Shown one piece after another: positions 33,850 to 46,541 of a DNA stretch of 64,000 bases (position 1 is the stretch's first letter; the number at the start of each line of letters is the position of its first letter). A program made the position numbers and the translations under genes. Location of the stretch: positions 4,743,401 to 4,807,400 of the forward strand of contig OX359198.1 of assembly GCA_947172415.1 (NCBI GenBank), read 5' to 3'. Origin of the DNA: Chondrosia reniformis. Its lineage: Eukaryota; Porifera; Demospongiae; Chondrillida; Chondrillidae. The notes under the pieces are model-generated. The model did not search any database. It was not told the DNA's origin and worked only from the letters and a program-made list of their open reading frames with translations.

Positions 33850-36319
33850 CACATTCATCCAGTGAATAATACTTCCCTTTACTACCTAAATATTCCCTTA
33901 TAAAGGGATTTTTTATGACCAGCAACTAATTTATATTTCAATATAGATATATTGAATGAGATGACAATAACTTTGCATGCACTTATAATATTGGATTTAT
34001 ATAGATCTAGAGAGAGAACATTCCATAATCATATCCTTGTATTAAAGGACATATATAGTATTTCAATTTTGAGTGAATATACTATTCAGCAATCCCTTAT
34101 TGTCCCTATATAGCTCACAATGAATTTCACTCTAGTATATAGAACGGAAGCACTTCACTTTTAATTTTTCAAAATGAATATTTTCAATGTGTCAAAAATG
34201 ACAATACCAAGCAAAACATGACTCAGTTAAACTAAATTAGGATCTTTCAAGTTTTGAAAGTTTTAAAAACATGCAATTCGTTTATTATAATATTTTAACT
34301 CTAATTTCATCCAAGAGGCTTATGTGGATAAATAATATTATTTAGAAAACTATAAAATTGCATGGAACTATATAGATATAGTGTTGACATCGACAGTAGT
34401 TGAAAGCTAATAACTTTACTCATTACTGTAGAATTATAAACAGACATATATATAAATTTATAATTACATACAAGATAAGTGTATATTATTTACAATTTTT
34501 ATAAAATTATAAATGTTACATCAAAGCATCTTACACTTTTATATCTATACACATTCATGACCTGTTATTATAAATTTGCTATATATATAGTTATGTATAC
34601 ATGTGTCTATATACGTATATCAGCAATAAGATATGGAGACATGTTTTTGGGGATTATAATAATTATATACATATCAATGTAGTACTTATATATGTATGTT
34701 TAGCTGTCCAATGTAATGTATGGTGTAATCCTGAAAGCTGTATATAATACTGTTGTGCTTCACAAACTATATATTCAATGAATCAATGAATCATCAACAA
34801 GAAAATTAAGGAAAGATATTATGGGATTTCACTTTGATTTTCAGAAGGTCAGTTAATTTGATTGTGTACTTTCAAACACTATCCTGATTTCCTTATAATG
34901 CAGTGACTGTCCTGTTAAGTCCAAATTATACCCCATACTGTATGTGGTTTGTCAATCTATATAATATATATATGTATACATTAGTGAGCTTAAAACTCTA
35001 AATCAGCGTATGGTCACAAAGGTTTTCATGGTGTAGCCTCGATTATATATACTTAGTGTTAATGGTGCATGTATTTGTTTAGCTAATGTGGACTGTATCA
35101 TACAGGATGTGACAGTAGTGGAGACCTGTCTGTGTGACCATTTTGCATTGATTAGTAGACAAACCATTTACTTATACTAATTAAGGGGTGCTCCACTATA
35201 CATATATATACGTAGAATATATGTTTTGAATGTCAATGCAAGGCCAAAGTATACCTTCAACAGTATATGCTATATATAGCTATAGGTACTATTATATAGA
35301 TTCATATAATCAAACAGGTATATACGTATATATCTAAGAGCTAGGACTTCAAAATAATTAATACATGTATGTACGTACTCTTAAAATTATTGTGCATTGT
35401 GTTTTAATTTATAAGTAATTCTACTATATATACACTCATATATATAGGTTTTGTTAAGGGCATTTTTGTTTAGCTATATAGCAGATCATATATGAGGTTC
35501 CACTAAGGTAATCCAATATATATACGTATATAACATGAAAGAGATGAATAAATATGTATATAAACTTAATAAAATCAGGCAGTATATACATTTGAGTGTT
35601 ATATATACAGTTTTGATCTATCAAATATCAATCAAAGCATTATTAACATGTACGATTTTAACCTTCCAGCAATTAAAGGGGTACATAAGATCTATAAATG
35701 CATACTACGTTATTATACAATATACACAGTTGTATATTTCTGGTGAAAATCTCCCGGTTTGAAACGTTTTAAATTAGCAAATCCATGTTGCTGATGCTCA
35801 ATAAGGCTTTATTCTCATATACAGTTGTATTGTTTAATTATGAAGGCCACAAGCTGTTCAGTTTTGTTAAACAGGAAATGGAAAGAACATGTGGGGTATT
35901 CACTTTGACTTTTAGCCAAAGGTCAGCTCTATACAGTTAGTTTAAATGTGTGACCTCAATCTTCACCTGTGCTTCCTTAAATTACACAAATTACCCTATG
36001 AATATATGGCTTCCTTTATATTGGTGCACAATATGATAGATACTGTAAGTTATAATTAGTAGATTGGTTTCTATCACTAATACTGTTACATGCCAACTAT
36101 ATATATATATATGGTTTGAGTGATGTCCTTATTATATAATAGTCATGTAGTTGCATTTATTTCATGGACTAATAAATGACTTTGCATGACACATAAGTAT
36201 TCAAAAACAACACAAAATAACAAGTATACACCAAAATATATATTTTGTTATAGGTATATACGAATACCCTTCTGGCTATATATTAAATAATGTCTAATAT
36301 AGTTATTGGCTACCCGTAG

Positions 36320-36425
36320 AAATAGGTTTCCTTAACTTTCTTCAAGGGGTAAGGGAATCTTGTTTCCTAGCAATATAGGTTTCCTTGACTTCCTTCAAAT
36401 GAGTAAGGGGATTTTGTTTCCTATA
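36320..36425. repeat. Two-copy tandem repeat, about 51-bp unit
   Basis: The unit ATAGGTTTCCTT-ACTT-CTTCAA...GTAAGGG-AT-TTGTTTCCTA occurs twice in a row with about 85% identity by eye. It is non-coding. Confidence 0.8.
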
Positions 36426-37136
36426 ACACTCCAAGGGGATAATTAAACTTCCACTAGCTTCAGTTATAGGTAATTCATAATCTATACATAATGATAACGT
36501 AGTTATATATCTGCATAGGCTGAGAAGATCTATATGTGTATTACCATTACATCATTATTAAAATAATACATGTTAAGTATGGTTGTTACATATTACATAT
36601 ACGTATGTAACTTAAACATTTTTTCTTAAACATGCAGCAACCATGTAACCAACCAAGCAAAATAAATCAGCAACCATGTGTATAAATATATTTGTAGCAT
36701 GCAGCAGTCTGATTCCACATGTACATGCATATATATAATGATAACATTGATCTGGCCTTGTCTGAGGGTCTGATTAAATAACATAATCTGTTCTCTTTTT
36801 CTTTTGATTTTAATCTTTAAAATATATTTCTTTTCCTGTATTATAGCATGCAACATTGTACATGGACCTCATATTTTTAATTATCCTTAAGTTATATTGT
36901 ATCCATATATTGAATTTTTTTTCTTAAATATGACACATAATATGGATAGAAAGGTCAAGTGTATATGATGAATGGTTCAGAGGTTTATTAATATGTACAT
37001 ATACAATGCAAATTTATATGTAATCAAATATGCCATATTTGCATGTGTAAGTATTGGTAACGGTGTTACATCATACTCCTAATATACATAAAGTGAAAAG
37101 GTTCTTCTTTGCAATTTGCATGAATATTAATTAATA

Positions 37137-37263
37137 TTATCATCATTGAGCTCTGGATTCTCTGGTTCCCATCAAGTAAACTTTGGTTCTGCCCATTAGA
37201 TCATTAAGCTCCTCAGGAGACATGAGTGGGCAGTGGTAATATCCAGAGTTCAATGATAATGAT
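37137..37263. mobile_element. Small TIR element (MITE)
   Basis: Arms ATTATCATCATTGAGCTCTGG and CCAGAGTTCAATGATAATGAT are inverted repeats around a body with TTCCCATCAAGTAAACTT and CAGGAGACATGAGTGGG. The body matches the segments at about 42805-42900 and 54230-54310, so these form one family. Confidence 0.75.
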
Positions 37264-37801
37264 CTTGATGCTTCAGGTGCGGCTTTAGATCTTACATAAT
37301 ATCACCCTTAGGCTATTTTTTGCATGCATATACGAGATTTCTATTTTAGAGTATGCATGCTTGCATATATACAAATCAAAGTTAATTTTTTTGAATTTAT
37401 GTACCAAATATATACTCTTACATACAGTGGTGATAACAAGTAATGCTTGTGTCGTTTGCGCATCACTCGTGTAAGTGTAAATTTGTTTAAAGATTAAAAG
37501 TGTGATTTTCTACGGAGTCTCAGTATATATTAATTAATCTTTTAGAATCGAGACCATGCAATTTCAATATCAAGAAAATCAATTGTATACATGAAAAGAG
37601 ATGGCTACATAAAGAATAATATAAACAAGTATATAGTATTATATGTGCATGGCCATGGTATATACAGTCAAAGTTATATACAATGTCCAGTCAATAGTAA
37701 TACATAGTGTTCTATTAAGTCCAATGCAAACAAATCAAGTCAGTGGTTAACTAAATCAGAGTTATCAAGCCTATACATATAGCAAAAAAGTAATTAGTAA
37801 G

Positions 37802-38716
37802 TCAGTTATCTTGAAATCCCTCTCTCTCAGCAAATTCCAATAGTATTTTAGTCCAGGTTTTCAGGAGTGAGAAAGCTGTTGCCTTTGAGCAAGGTTGAGG
37901 TGGTCCTATGTATAAAGTAAAGAAAATAATAAGCATGATTCAATCTTTATATCAGTAAACTCTGAATCAACAAAGAAATAACGAAAAAAGAACACACTAT
38001 ATATCTTTATTCTTATTTCATATTCTGTTTCTAAATATACCTTCTATTTCTATTGATACCCTCATCTGAATCTGTTCAGGTCTCCCACAGCACTGCTTCA
38101 CAATATTATTTAAGTGTGAATTAGCCATAGTCCCTGGAGGATAGGCAGCTATCAGTACATGGGATCCATACAGGTTCTCCTCAGCCAGGGTAAAGTTGAA
38201 TTGGTAGTGTGTAAAGCTGTCATTCAGATGCTGTACATCCCTTGAAGTGACACAATCAAGGCACAGTGCACTCACTTCCTGACTTGGTGTCACTTCATCA
38301 AGATAGAAATGTAGGTTGAATGGTTGACTAACTTTATCATAGATGCACATTGCAACATTTCCATTCCTTGTGCAATCAACTATAAAAAATGGAGAATTAA
38401 ATTTAATAGATTATCATTTTAAAATGAAGTGAAACATTCTAAGGGGTAATATTTCACCTTATAAAGATGTACATTTTGAGTGAGAATATCTCACTACATG
38501 ATTAGTGTGCGGTTGGTGAATATAATACATGCATACCGGTATATGACCAAATCACGTGTTGATTATTAACAAGAAATGCATCATCAATTAGATTTCGAAC
38601 TTACCAAATTTATAGCAAATATTAGCGTTGTAATCATCATTACACACAATCGCTGATGATGTGAATGATGTCCTGAAAATAAACAAAGTCAAAGCTATTG
38701 CTAGATACTTCTGCAT
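37802..38716 (-). CDS. Small secreted Cys-rich protein, copy 2
   Basis: Tandem paralogue of the 32830-33764 gene. Exons are 38716-38605, 38379-38041 and 37905-37802, about 184 residues. The signal peptide is MQKYLAIALTLFIFRTSFTS. The Cys pattern and the block CVTSRDVQHLNDSFTHYQF are kept. Exons 1 and 2 differ from copy 1 only by scattered substitutions (for example ALCLDCV for ALCPDCV). The last exon has diverged much more (GPPQPCSKATAFSLL, ending EREGFQDN) and is one codon longer. The intact frame in both copies suggests both are kept. No lesion is visible. Confidence 0.85.
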
Positions 38717-38787
38717 TCTTGAAAGTTCTTGATCAATATATTTTAGTTGTCCTGCTACCTTCACATGCAAATCCCAGCTCAAGCCCC

Positions 38788-38795
38788 CTTTTATA
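38788..38795 (-). promoter_or_regulatory. TATA box of secreted Cys-rich gene copy 2
   Basis: TATAAAAG on the minus strand about 72 nt before the ATG at 38716, in the same sequence context as in copy 1. Confidence 0.7.
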
Positions 38796-40346
38796 CACAT
38801 TCATCCAGTGACTAATACTTCCCTTTATAATTCATACCTAATTTTATGACCTGCATTACTGACCTTTACACTTATATGGATTACATTCATAGAACATTCC
38901 ATGTGATCATGATATACACTTATATGTGATGTAATATGTGTACATATATATAGCTTTTATCCCTGAGTCATATTGAATGCGCCTTTGCAATATATAACGG
39001 AATTGAATGTAGCATTGGATGCATTTCACTTTTGTTTTAAAAGGAATAGTTTCAGTAATGAGTACATCATGGTTAAATTAACTGCAACTGGTTTCTTTCG
39101 AATTTTGAAATGTCTGTTTTATAATATATACTAGATCTACTGACATACATAATACTGAAGTGCATATATATATACAGCTGGACATGTTGGGAGGGAATTT
39201 GATTTGACAGTTTGGTGGTCTCCCAGATATTCAACAATTATAAATTTGTTAATATTTTTATTTGCATAAGAACACATTTACGGCTGGGTACCGAGCTACA
39301 GTGTACACGACCATGGGGCTGAATGACATCAAAAACTTGAGCCGCAACACCTTCAAATTTAAATTTCACCAATAATAAAATGAAAATATAGCCAAGCGTA
39401 TTGTCAAAATTATTCAGCTATATATATACGGTATATTGCAACTGTTACAACACTATTAATATGTGTGTATATATATAGATAAACATATATACGTATACAT
39501 GCATGTATATATGTATATATACTGCTATATGCCATGATTTTTGTCACTGTTGTATATACGTACATGTAAATTCTTTATATACATACACTTGTTTGGTTAT
39601 CCCATGATTCACAAATAATGCCCCTGGTCTAATCAAAACTCAGAAAGTGACCCATTTTCCTTTGTGATTTTGATTGAATCTTAATAATGCTTGACACTGT
39701 GTTTGTGTGTATATATATATAAAAATGATAAATGATATGATTATACCTCTCAAACTAAGGTTAGAAATAGGGTTTTATAAAATTAATGTGCAATGCATGT
39801 TGTTATAAACAGTAATGAATGTTGCATGTTTCCCTTTATATTTTACATATTTGTACATGTTTGAATTATATACACATAATGTGTTTGCTATAATCATATT
39901 AATGTGAATGATATATGATTAGCTAGTGAAATATGAATATTTATATATACATGGGAAAAGGGTATGTCTATAATCTATAAAGGGAAATTTATTGATTTTG
40001 TGGAATATGAATTGCCTTGTATGGTGCAATCTTGAAAGCTATATACTATTTGTGTGCTTCATAAACTACATATTCAATGAATCACCAGAACGAAAGGGAA
40101 AGATAATATATGGTATAGGGGATTTCCCTTTGACTTTGGAAGGTCATGATCATGATAATTTAAAGTGTGTATCTCACCAAAATTACCCATCATATATTCC
40201 ATGCAGTCAAAGTCTAACATATATGGTATGCTAGAGGATTTGATCTTTGTAAATTATATTGTAGTTACACCAATATACATTTGTTTACTGGCAAGTGCAT
40301 GAAATTCCACTGGAATCCAGAACATTTAATTAGTGGAATTCATATA

Positions 40347-40542
40347 CAGTGGAATTTCATTATAGTGAAGCTCAAAAGGGACCAAAATTAGTTCGGAATC
40401 CTTATATACTCTAGGTATATATATCGTATATTCACTATATTGAATGTATATAATAGTATACAACTTTTACTGGGGCTAGCAAAGTACTTTACTATACTGA
40501 GACATTGACTAATAGCGATTTCGTTATAATGAGATTCTACTG
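40347..40542. mobile_element. Pogo-like MITE
   Basis: Left end TACAGTGGAATTTCATTATA and right end TATAATGAGATTCTACTGTTA are imperfect inverted repeats of the CAGTGGAA type, about 196 bp apart. No ORF. Confidence 0.7.
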
Positions 40543-41264
40543 TTATTTGATACTTCACTTTATACAGATTGTTGTCTATATATAAGTGATTAACTAATAT
40601 ATATACGTATGCCGTGAATACCATATACATATGCATACTGAAACATCATCATGACTTACATCATTATATATACAGGACACCTATAACTTATTTAATAGAG
40701 TAATAATTGTTGCTGTTGTGCAGATCCTATAAAAAGAACCCAAATACGTATATTGTTTTAAAAATTATGAATTAACCAAGAATATAGCTTAAAATGCAAT
40801 ATCTGTTTCAATTTCACAATTCTTGCTTCATATAACATCAGCTTCATATATGTAAACATATATAAACAGAGGCTTTCAAACAAAGTTTCTGCTTTGAAAA
40901 AAACAACGACATGCTAATATATTGGAAAAAACATGCATATGCTCATAAGATAACAAGTAATGCAGTTTTCCCGACCATTAACTGTTTTTTCAAGTTCATG
41001 CAAAGTTGATATGATATCCTTATTTGATTAAGATTTAAATATAATGTAACTTTTCAATATGAACAGTTTTTTCATTAAATCCATTTACGTCCCTCTGTCA
41101 CAATGAATTTCACTTTTTGGATTATATAAAAACGGAAATGGAAAACAACTGTTCCTGAGTCATATAAATGAAACCTAATAATATATATATATATATATCC
41201 TATAATTGGGGTTGAAATAGATAATTTTATAATTATATATTATATACACCTCATATATATATAT

Positions 41265-41600
41265 ATATATAAAGTAAATAAAAACATTTAAAAAATGAAA
41301 TGAGAAGTAGGGATGGCAGTCCTTGCAACAGTACCTATCACATCTAGAAAAAGTAACGAAACAAGAAAGTGATCATATGGTAAGGCTAACCCTGCAGAAA
41401 TGGCATACTGAAACTTAACTATATATATACATCACTTCTATGTTTGGACGCATCATGGATATACTAGAAGTAGGGATCGATGCGCCCAAACATAGAAGTG
41501 ATGTGTATATATAGTTAAGTTTCAGTATGCCACTTCTGCAATATTAGCCTTAAGCTTACCATATGATCACTTTTCTTGTTTCGTTACTTTTTCTGTTAAA
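41265..41600. mobile_element. Foldback MITE, AAGTTTCAGTATGCC family (near-complete)
   Basis: Both arms are present from the CATCTAGAAAAAGTAACGAAA region through GATCATATGGTAAG, CAGAAATGGCATACTGAAA and CACTTCTATGTTTGG to the complement ending in TTTCGTTACTTTTTCT. The loop region (ATGGATATACTAGAAGTAGGGATCGAT) also matches the 31870-32204 copy, in inverted orientation. Confidence 0.88.
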
Positions 41601-42090
41601 TTGATAAAAATTATTCAGATCACTATATATTATATATGCAATACCACATATATCATGTGCCATATGCACAGGCTAAAGATACAATTTAAGGGATGTGTAT
41701 AATACATATTTATATAGATTGTCATGCACTGAGTCTCATAGTTATATACCAAATTTAGAGACATATCATTAAAGTATACATATTGATACACACAAGATAT
41801 CTCAATAGTCACCAACTGTCTAGTGGGTGCAATTCCAATGCCACAAACTATGCAATAAATCTAATAACAAAGCCAAAGATATAATGTGTTAACTCTTCAA
41901 AGGTTTCAAAGTATCTGAATAACTTTTGCAAACACTACCTGCTATTCAAATTCCTTAGATAGTAACATTATTTCACATGCAGTCTATTATCTCTATATAA
42001 CTTTACAAGATAATGAAATATATACATCAATTGCAAGTGGTATTAACATATCAATGTTGTTGACCATATATATATATATATACTTACAAT

Positions 42091-42369
42091 CAAGTACTAC
42101 ACAGTGCAAGTTACAAATTTATACACGGATGCAAGTGACTCCCAAGATAATCACACTGAGGTATATAATATAATACGGATGTAAATGACTCCCTGCAGAA
42201 GTTGAGAATTCCAGTGTGGCTAAAGTCCTGTAGCATTTAATATACCTGATTGTGATTATTTTGGGAGTCATTTGCATCCGTATTATATAATATATATACC
42301 TCAGTGTGATTATCTTGGGAGTCACTTGCATCCGTGTATAAATTTGTAACTTGCACTGTGTAGTACTTG
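42091..42369. mobile_element. Foldback element with CAAGTACTACACAGTGCAAG ends
   Basis: Arms run from CAAGTACTACACAGTGCAAG and its following ACACGGATGCAAGTGACTCC to the complement at the right end. Half-copies lie at 59118-59249 (right half) and 53395-53560 (degenerate). Confidence 0.85.
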
Positions 42370-42452
42370 ATTAGTACACATCCATTGAGATGAATAAGAT
42401 TGAAAATGAAACAGTTTGACTAATGAAGTGATAACAAAAAGACAAGTGTATA

Positions 42453-42676
42453 CGAAACAGCTGTTTATGGCTCAACCATCTCTTTGAGTGGCTAATTGGA
42501 GACTCAATGCATAAATTTGAATTAGATGTACATATATATAACATTTTTGATATTAGGCATACATCTTTGATAATTATTAAAATTAACATTATTACTAATT
42601 AGTGTAAATGAAGACTAATTAATTAGTCTCCACTTAGCCACTCAAAGAGATGGTTGAGCCATAAACAGCTGTTTCG
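42453..42676. mobile_element. TIR element with CGAAACAGCTGTTTATGG ends, copy 1
   Basis: Inverted repeats of about 45 bp (CGAAACAGCTGTTTATGGCT then CAACCATCTCTTTGAGTGG) enclose an AT-rich body. The same element is found at 53882-54107 inside the second duplication copy, so it predates the duplication. Confidence 0.85.
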
Positions 42677-43185
42677 TCCACATATAGGTATGGTATATAA
42701 TAGAAGTTTTTAGTGACTACAGATATATAGCAACTCAACACTTCCATCTTAAGTCATACTGAAAAGTCCTTATGACTCAACCATTCTCTTTGAGTGGTTA
42801 TAATGGGAGCCTCTGGTTTCCATCAAGCAAACTTCAGCTCCACGCTTTCTATATAGCACATTGCGCTTCCCAGGAGACATGAGTGGGTGGGTACACTCCA
42901 CAATCAAATGATGAGACATTATGTATATACTTGTAGTTTCATTATCACTTTGATTATTCATTAATAGCAATCAATTGAGTTCTGAGTTTAAGCTAGCTAA
43001 GCTAGCTATATTATAAAATTCATAAAATATATAGATCATACAATTATAACCAACCAATTCATTATAATTAAATCTGACCATTTTTATGATCGAATGCATA
43101 TATTCATTTTATCTTTTCTATGTATACACACATAATATATACATAATATCACTCAGCTTAGTACTGCATTCACAATAGTGCAGAC

Positions 43186-46100
43186 ATTGGAACGTCTCAA
43201 GTATTTTTGGTATTGCTAGGAATCTTAGTTACAGGTATGTCAATATGAAATAGTAATAAAATTATTAAATATATACGTATGTATATATACACACACACAA
43301 TGGAGAACATATTCCTAAACTCCTTCTGCAGGTTACATCAAATCTGCCATGGCCGTACTGCATCAGAATAAAAACTGACAATTTTGAAATTAATGTATAC
43401 GTATATGACCTACAGACTCTGCTATACAGCTATGAAAAGTTAATTTATAGGGTAGATTATGTTGTCTATAGTGACAATCTGTATAATATTGCTACGTACG
43501 AGTCTGCCAGTAGCATATACCGTATATACATTCTGTGGTGTTGCACTATACGTACACAGTGCAGTGAATATAAAAAATTATCCTACTAGCACTAATGCTT
43601 CTTTAAAATCTCTGTGTGGCTAGCTACAAGATTTTCTGTAACTACACTAGCTGGGAATGTAGTACTAATGTTAGGGGTCAGAATTCAGACACTTTGGCCC
43701 TATCAAGGACATTCTTTATGGCCTCTAGGGCACACCTCTGGGGGCATGGCACATCAGGACAGAACCTCACACTATGAACAGGGATGAAGGCCCACTATAT
43801 ACCATCAGTGTACAACCCACTGATTCAACAACTACGCCGGGCCTATTGAGAGCCCCCTCGTAGACTGTGTAGACTCCCCTTCCCCTCCTATTTATCCTTA
43901 TAATCATTTTGCTAATTCTACGGCATGGCTTTTCTATTATTATGTTAGCATTACATCATCACTTCCATTATCATATTTCCTCCCATTGTACGTGTATAAA
44001 GTTATCTTACCCCTTGTACTGTACAATATCACTGAAGAGGGCTCCGGATAGGGCTGAAATGTCTAAATTCTGACCCATAACATTGGTCCTATTTGATTTC
44101 TGGCTAGTATAGTTACAGAATAAATCAGTATAATGCTAGTATATACTCTCTAAAATTAATTGTGATGACATATTGGCACCCTTGAGATGCATATATACAG
44201 TTCTCCAAGTCTAGAATATATATTGGTGCAGGCTTGTCTCACCCAAACATGCCAGATTACTTTAGTTTACTTACATGTTTGGTATAATATACTGTATATA
44301 CTGTATAGCCTGAAAATTGGACAGTATTTTAATTTGCCTTCAAAGTGGGTTCAAATGATTTTGACGGAATTTAATTTGATGGTGTTGCGGTTCAAGGATG
44401 TGTTGTCATCCAGTCAACAATGGCCTAGTACACTGCCGCTCGGTCTGGTTATTGTATATAGTAACTAGCTACGAATGTAAACATTGACAGAATTAATTAG
44501 TGGTAACCAGCTAGACAATCAAACAGTCGAAATCACTGACAAATTCCAGCTAATACAGTATGCTATATATATTCTAATAATTAACTGTATATATATATAT
44601 TTACATGACAGTATTGCAATATTTTAGGAGAATCAGCAATTAATCTCACTACCCAGCTCTCCCCTCCTTGTCTGGGACAAAGTTACCAACTGAACTGCAC
44701 ATTTACAACAGATGGATGGGATGTAATACGCTGGCAGAGAAACGGGCAATTCACTTTTAGATTGCCCATTCAATTACAAGTTTTGTATATTTACTCAAGC
44801 AATGGTCATTATCATGAATTATCCTACCTTGAGATAACAAGAGAGCAGTTTAAAGATAAAGTATGGCACTATCAGTGCTATGCTCTCAATGTTAATACTA
44901 ATGCAAAGAGATTCAGTAATGAAATCACCATTGATGCCATTGGTAAGTATATAGCACGGACTATAGAGTATATACCGATATATACATCTAGTTTATACGT
45001 ATATACATGGATCCTGAAACTGCTATATATTTTAAAGCATTTAAAATTCTCACTGTTGTATAAGTCTACAAATGTGTATAGTTTAAATTAGCCTATAAAT
45101 TATATAATTATAAACTTATAATATAGCTTCTATTTGTTGCAACTTCATATGTTTATATTATCACTTTAACTTTTCACGCATATCAAGTAAAATGGTGTAA
45201 CATGAAATGAAATTTGGCTGGACTAATAGAGAGCATGAAAAGAATCAAGATTGGTGTCTCATGGCCCATTCGATGTCTTTTGTAATTATATATAACTTAA
45301 AAAACAATTTCTTATATAGCTACTTTGGGCAAATCTAAATGGGCTTAGATGAGGATACCATTTCTTCTCTTTCTACCTCCATTGGGCACAAGGCATAGAC
45401 GTATTATATACTATGTATATAGGTGCTGATTGCAATCATAATAGCATTTGAGTTAATTTTTTCGACCTGTAGGCATTACGGCTCTTTGACACATGTACAC
45501 AACTTGTTTCTCAAATTAAGTATCAATATAATCAGTGTGAAAGCTGTATATTTTGCTGCATGTATGTACAAGTATATATGAGTAATGTTTCATGATCATT
45601 CAAAACATACCTCCCTTAACCGATGACAATAAAAGACGCATGCAGTTTACATACAACGTACATAAATAGATACAGTGAATAACATTTATAACTTTTTGTG
45701 CATGATTAACCTAATAGATAGAACAGTATAATAATCTTATGCATGCAAGCAAAAACGAAGTAAAAGTAAAAAATACATTTATACATTAATATCAATATAT
45801 ATATATGATTGATTGTTTGCTCAAACCTCATCATTATAATATTATGATGTACCATATTAGAAGTGGCAGTTCCTTCAGCTATCAAGATAACTTCCAGCAG
45901 TAATCAAATTGGGATACACTTGTTCCATGACCCTAGTCGCAAATGTTATGGACAGTGTGTATTTACCTTCCACGTTACATGGATTCCAATTGCAACATTC
46001 AACATCACCCTTCTGAAGAACACAACTATAAGCAAATTTAGTAAATTGTTTTATTCTACTACTATATTATTAACAGAATTAATATCAAATACAGAATACT

Positions 46101-46541
46101 GTGTGAAAATTACTGCACACTGCATTGGTAACAATGATGCCTTCAGTGATCCATTAGTGCTAAATGTCTCCACGCATGCACAGAAAGAGATAAAAAATAA
46201 AACTGAAGTGAAAAAAGGTATAATATATAAAGTATTTAAATTAGTATATATAATATATATATTATACTAATTTAAAAACCTTTTATATGTATATTTCACT
46301 TGTGTATAATATAGCTGCAAATGTTTCAGAGCCCTCAACGGTTTGGATAGCCATTTCTGGTGTATTAGTCTCACTGTTCATAAGCTCCTGCTGTGTCTTC
46401 CTTGCTACCTGTGTTCATGTAGCTATTTGGAAATATAAGAGGATGAAGACGCACGCTAGCACCAGTTCCTCCACTGTAGTGTGTGAGAAATGTGAACGTG
46501 AGCAGATGGATATGAATCCTGCTTACGGAGCTGTTATTTGA
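43186..46541 (+). pseudogene. Ig/FN3 transmembrane receptor, duplicate 1 (start codon lost)
   Basis: Four exons: 43186-43234, 44628-44942, 45861-46217 and 46315-46541. After the signal peptide (GTSQVFLVLLGILVTG) come an Ig-like domain (PPCLGQSYQLNC to VWHYQCYAL), an FN3 domain (FTFHVTWIP, NTEYCVKITAHCIG), a TM segment (TVWIAISGVLVSLF, then a Cys-rich CCVFLATC) and a short tail ending MDMNPAYGAVI. The downstream frame is fully open (about 315 codons). The first codon is ATT where duplicate 2 has ATG, with an in-frame TAG upstream and no other ATG in the exon. Without an alternative first exon or a near-cognate start this copy cannot make the signal peptide. The tail has NPxY; it is not an ITIM because Pro is at -2. 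Confidence 0.8.
43671..44080. mobile_element. TIR element in receptor intron 1, copy 1
   Basis: The ends TTAGGGGTCAGAATTCAGAC and GTCTAAATTCTGACCCATAA are imperfect inverted repeats, continued inside by GGCCCTATC / GATAGGGCTGA. The body is GC-richer than its surroundings. The same insertion is in the second duplicate (55081-55476), so it predates the duplication. Confidence 0.7.

Larger units (their letters stand above)
33850..37801. other. Intergenic DNA between the two secreted-protein copies
   Basis: AT-rich. A segment at about 34684-34850 recurs at about 40006-40145 (GAAAGCT, TATATTCAATGAATCA, AAAGATA blocks), showing that the duplication unit extends beyond the genes. A dispersed repeat with CTGGTGAAAATC and GGTTTGAAACG lies at 35740-35765, a 2x tandem repeat at 36320-36425 and a MITE at 37137-37263. 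No coding exon is seen. Confidence 0.6.
38796..43185. other. Intergenic DNA rich in TIR elements
   Basis: No gene recognised in 4.4 kb. It holds a pogo-like MITE (40347-40542), a foldback MITE (41265-41600), a foldback at 42091-42369, a TIR element at 42453-42676 and a MITE body at about 42775-42905. The left edge of the large direct duplication falls near 42091. Confidence 0.65.

Noticed and set aside
33765-33854. In-frame ATG at 33854 as start of the secreted Cys-rich protein (and its counterpart at 38800)
   Set aside because: It overlaps the conserved TATA box and would bury the signal peptide; the downstream ATG gives a clean secretory start in both copies.
36320-36425. CRISPR-like repeats
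   Set aside because: Only two tandem units without spacers, in a eukaryotic intergenic region.
46508-46541. ITIM in the NPAYGAVI tail of the duplicated receptors
   Set aside because: The -2 residue is Pro, not I/V/L/S, so it fits NPxY but not the ITIM consensus.
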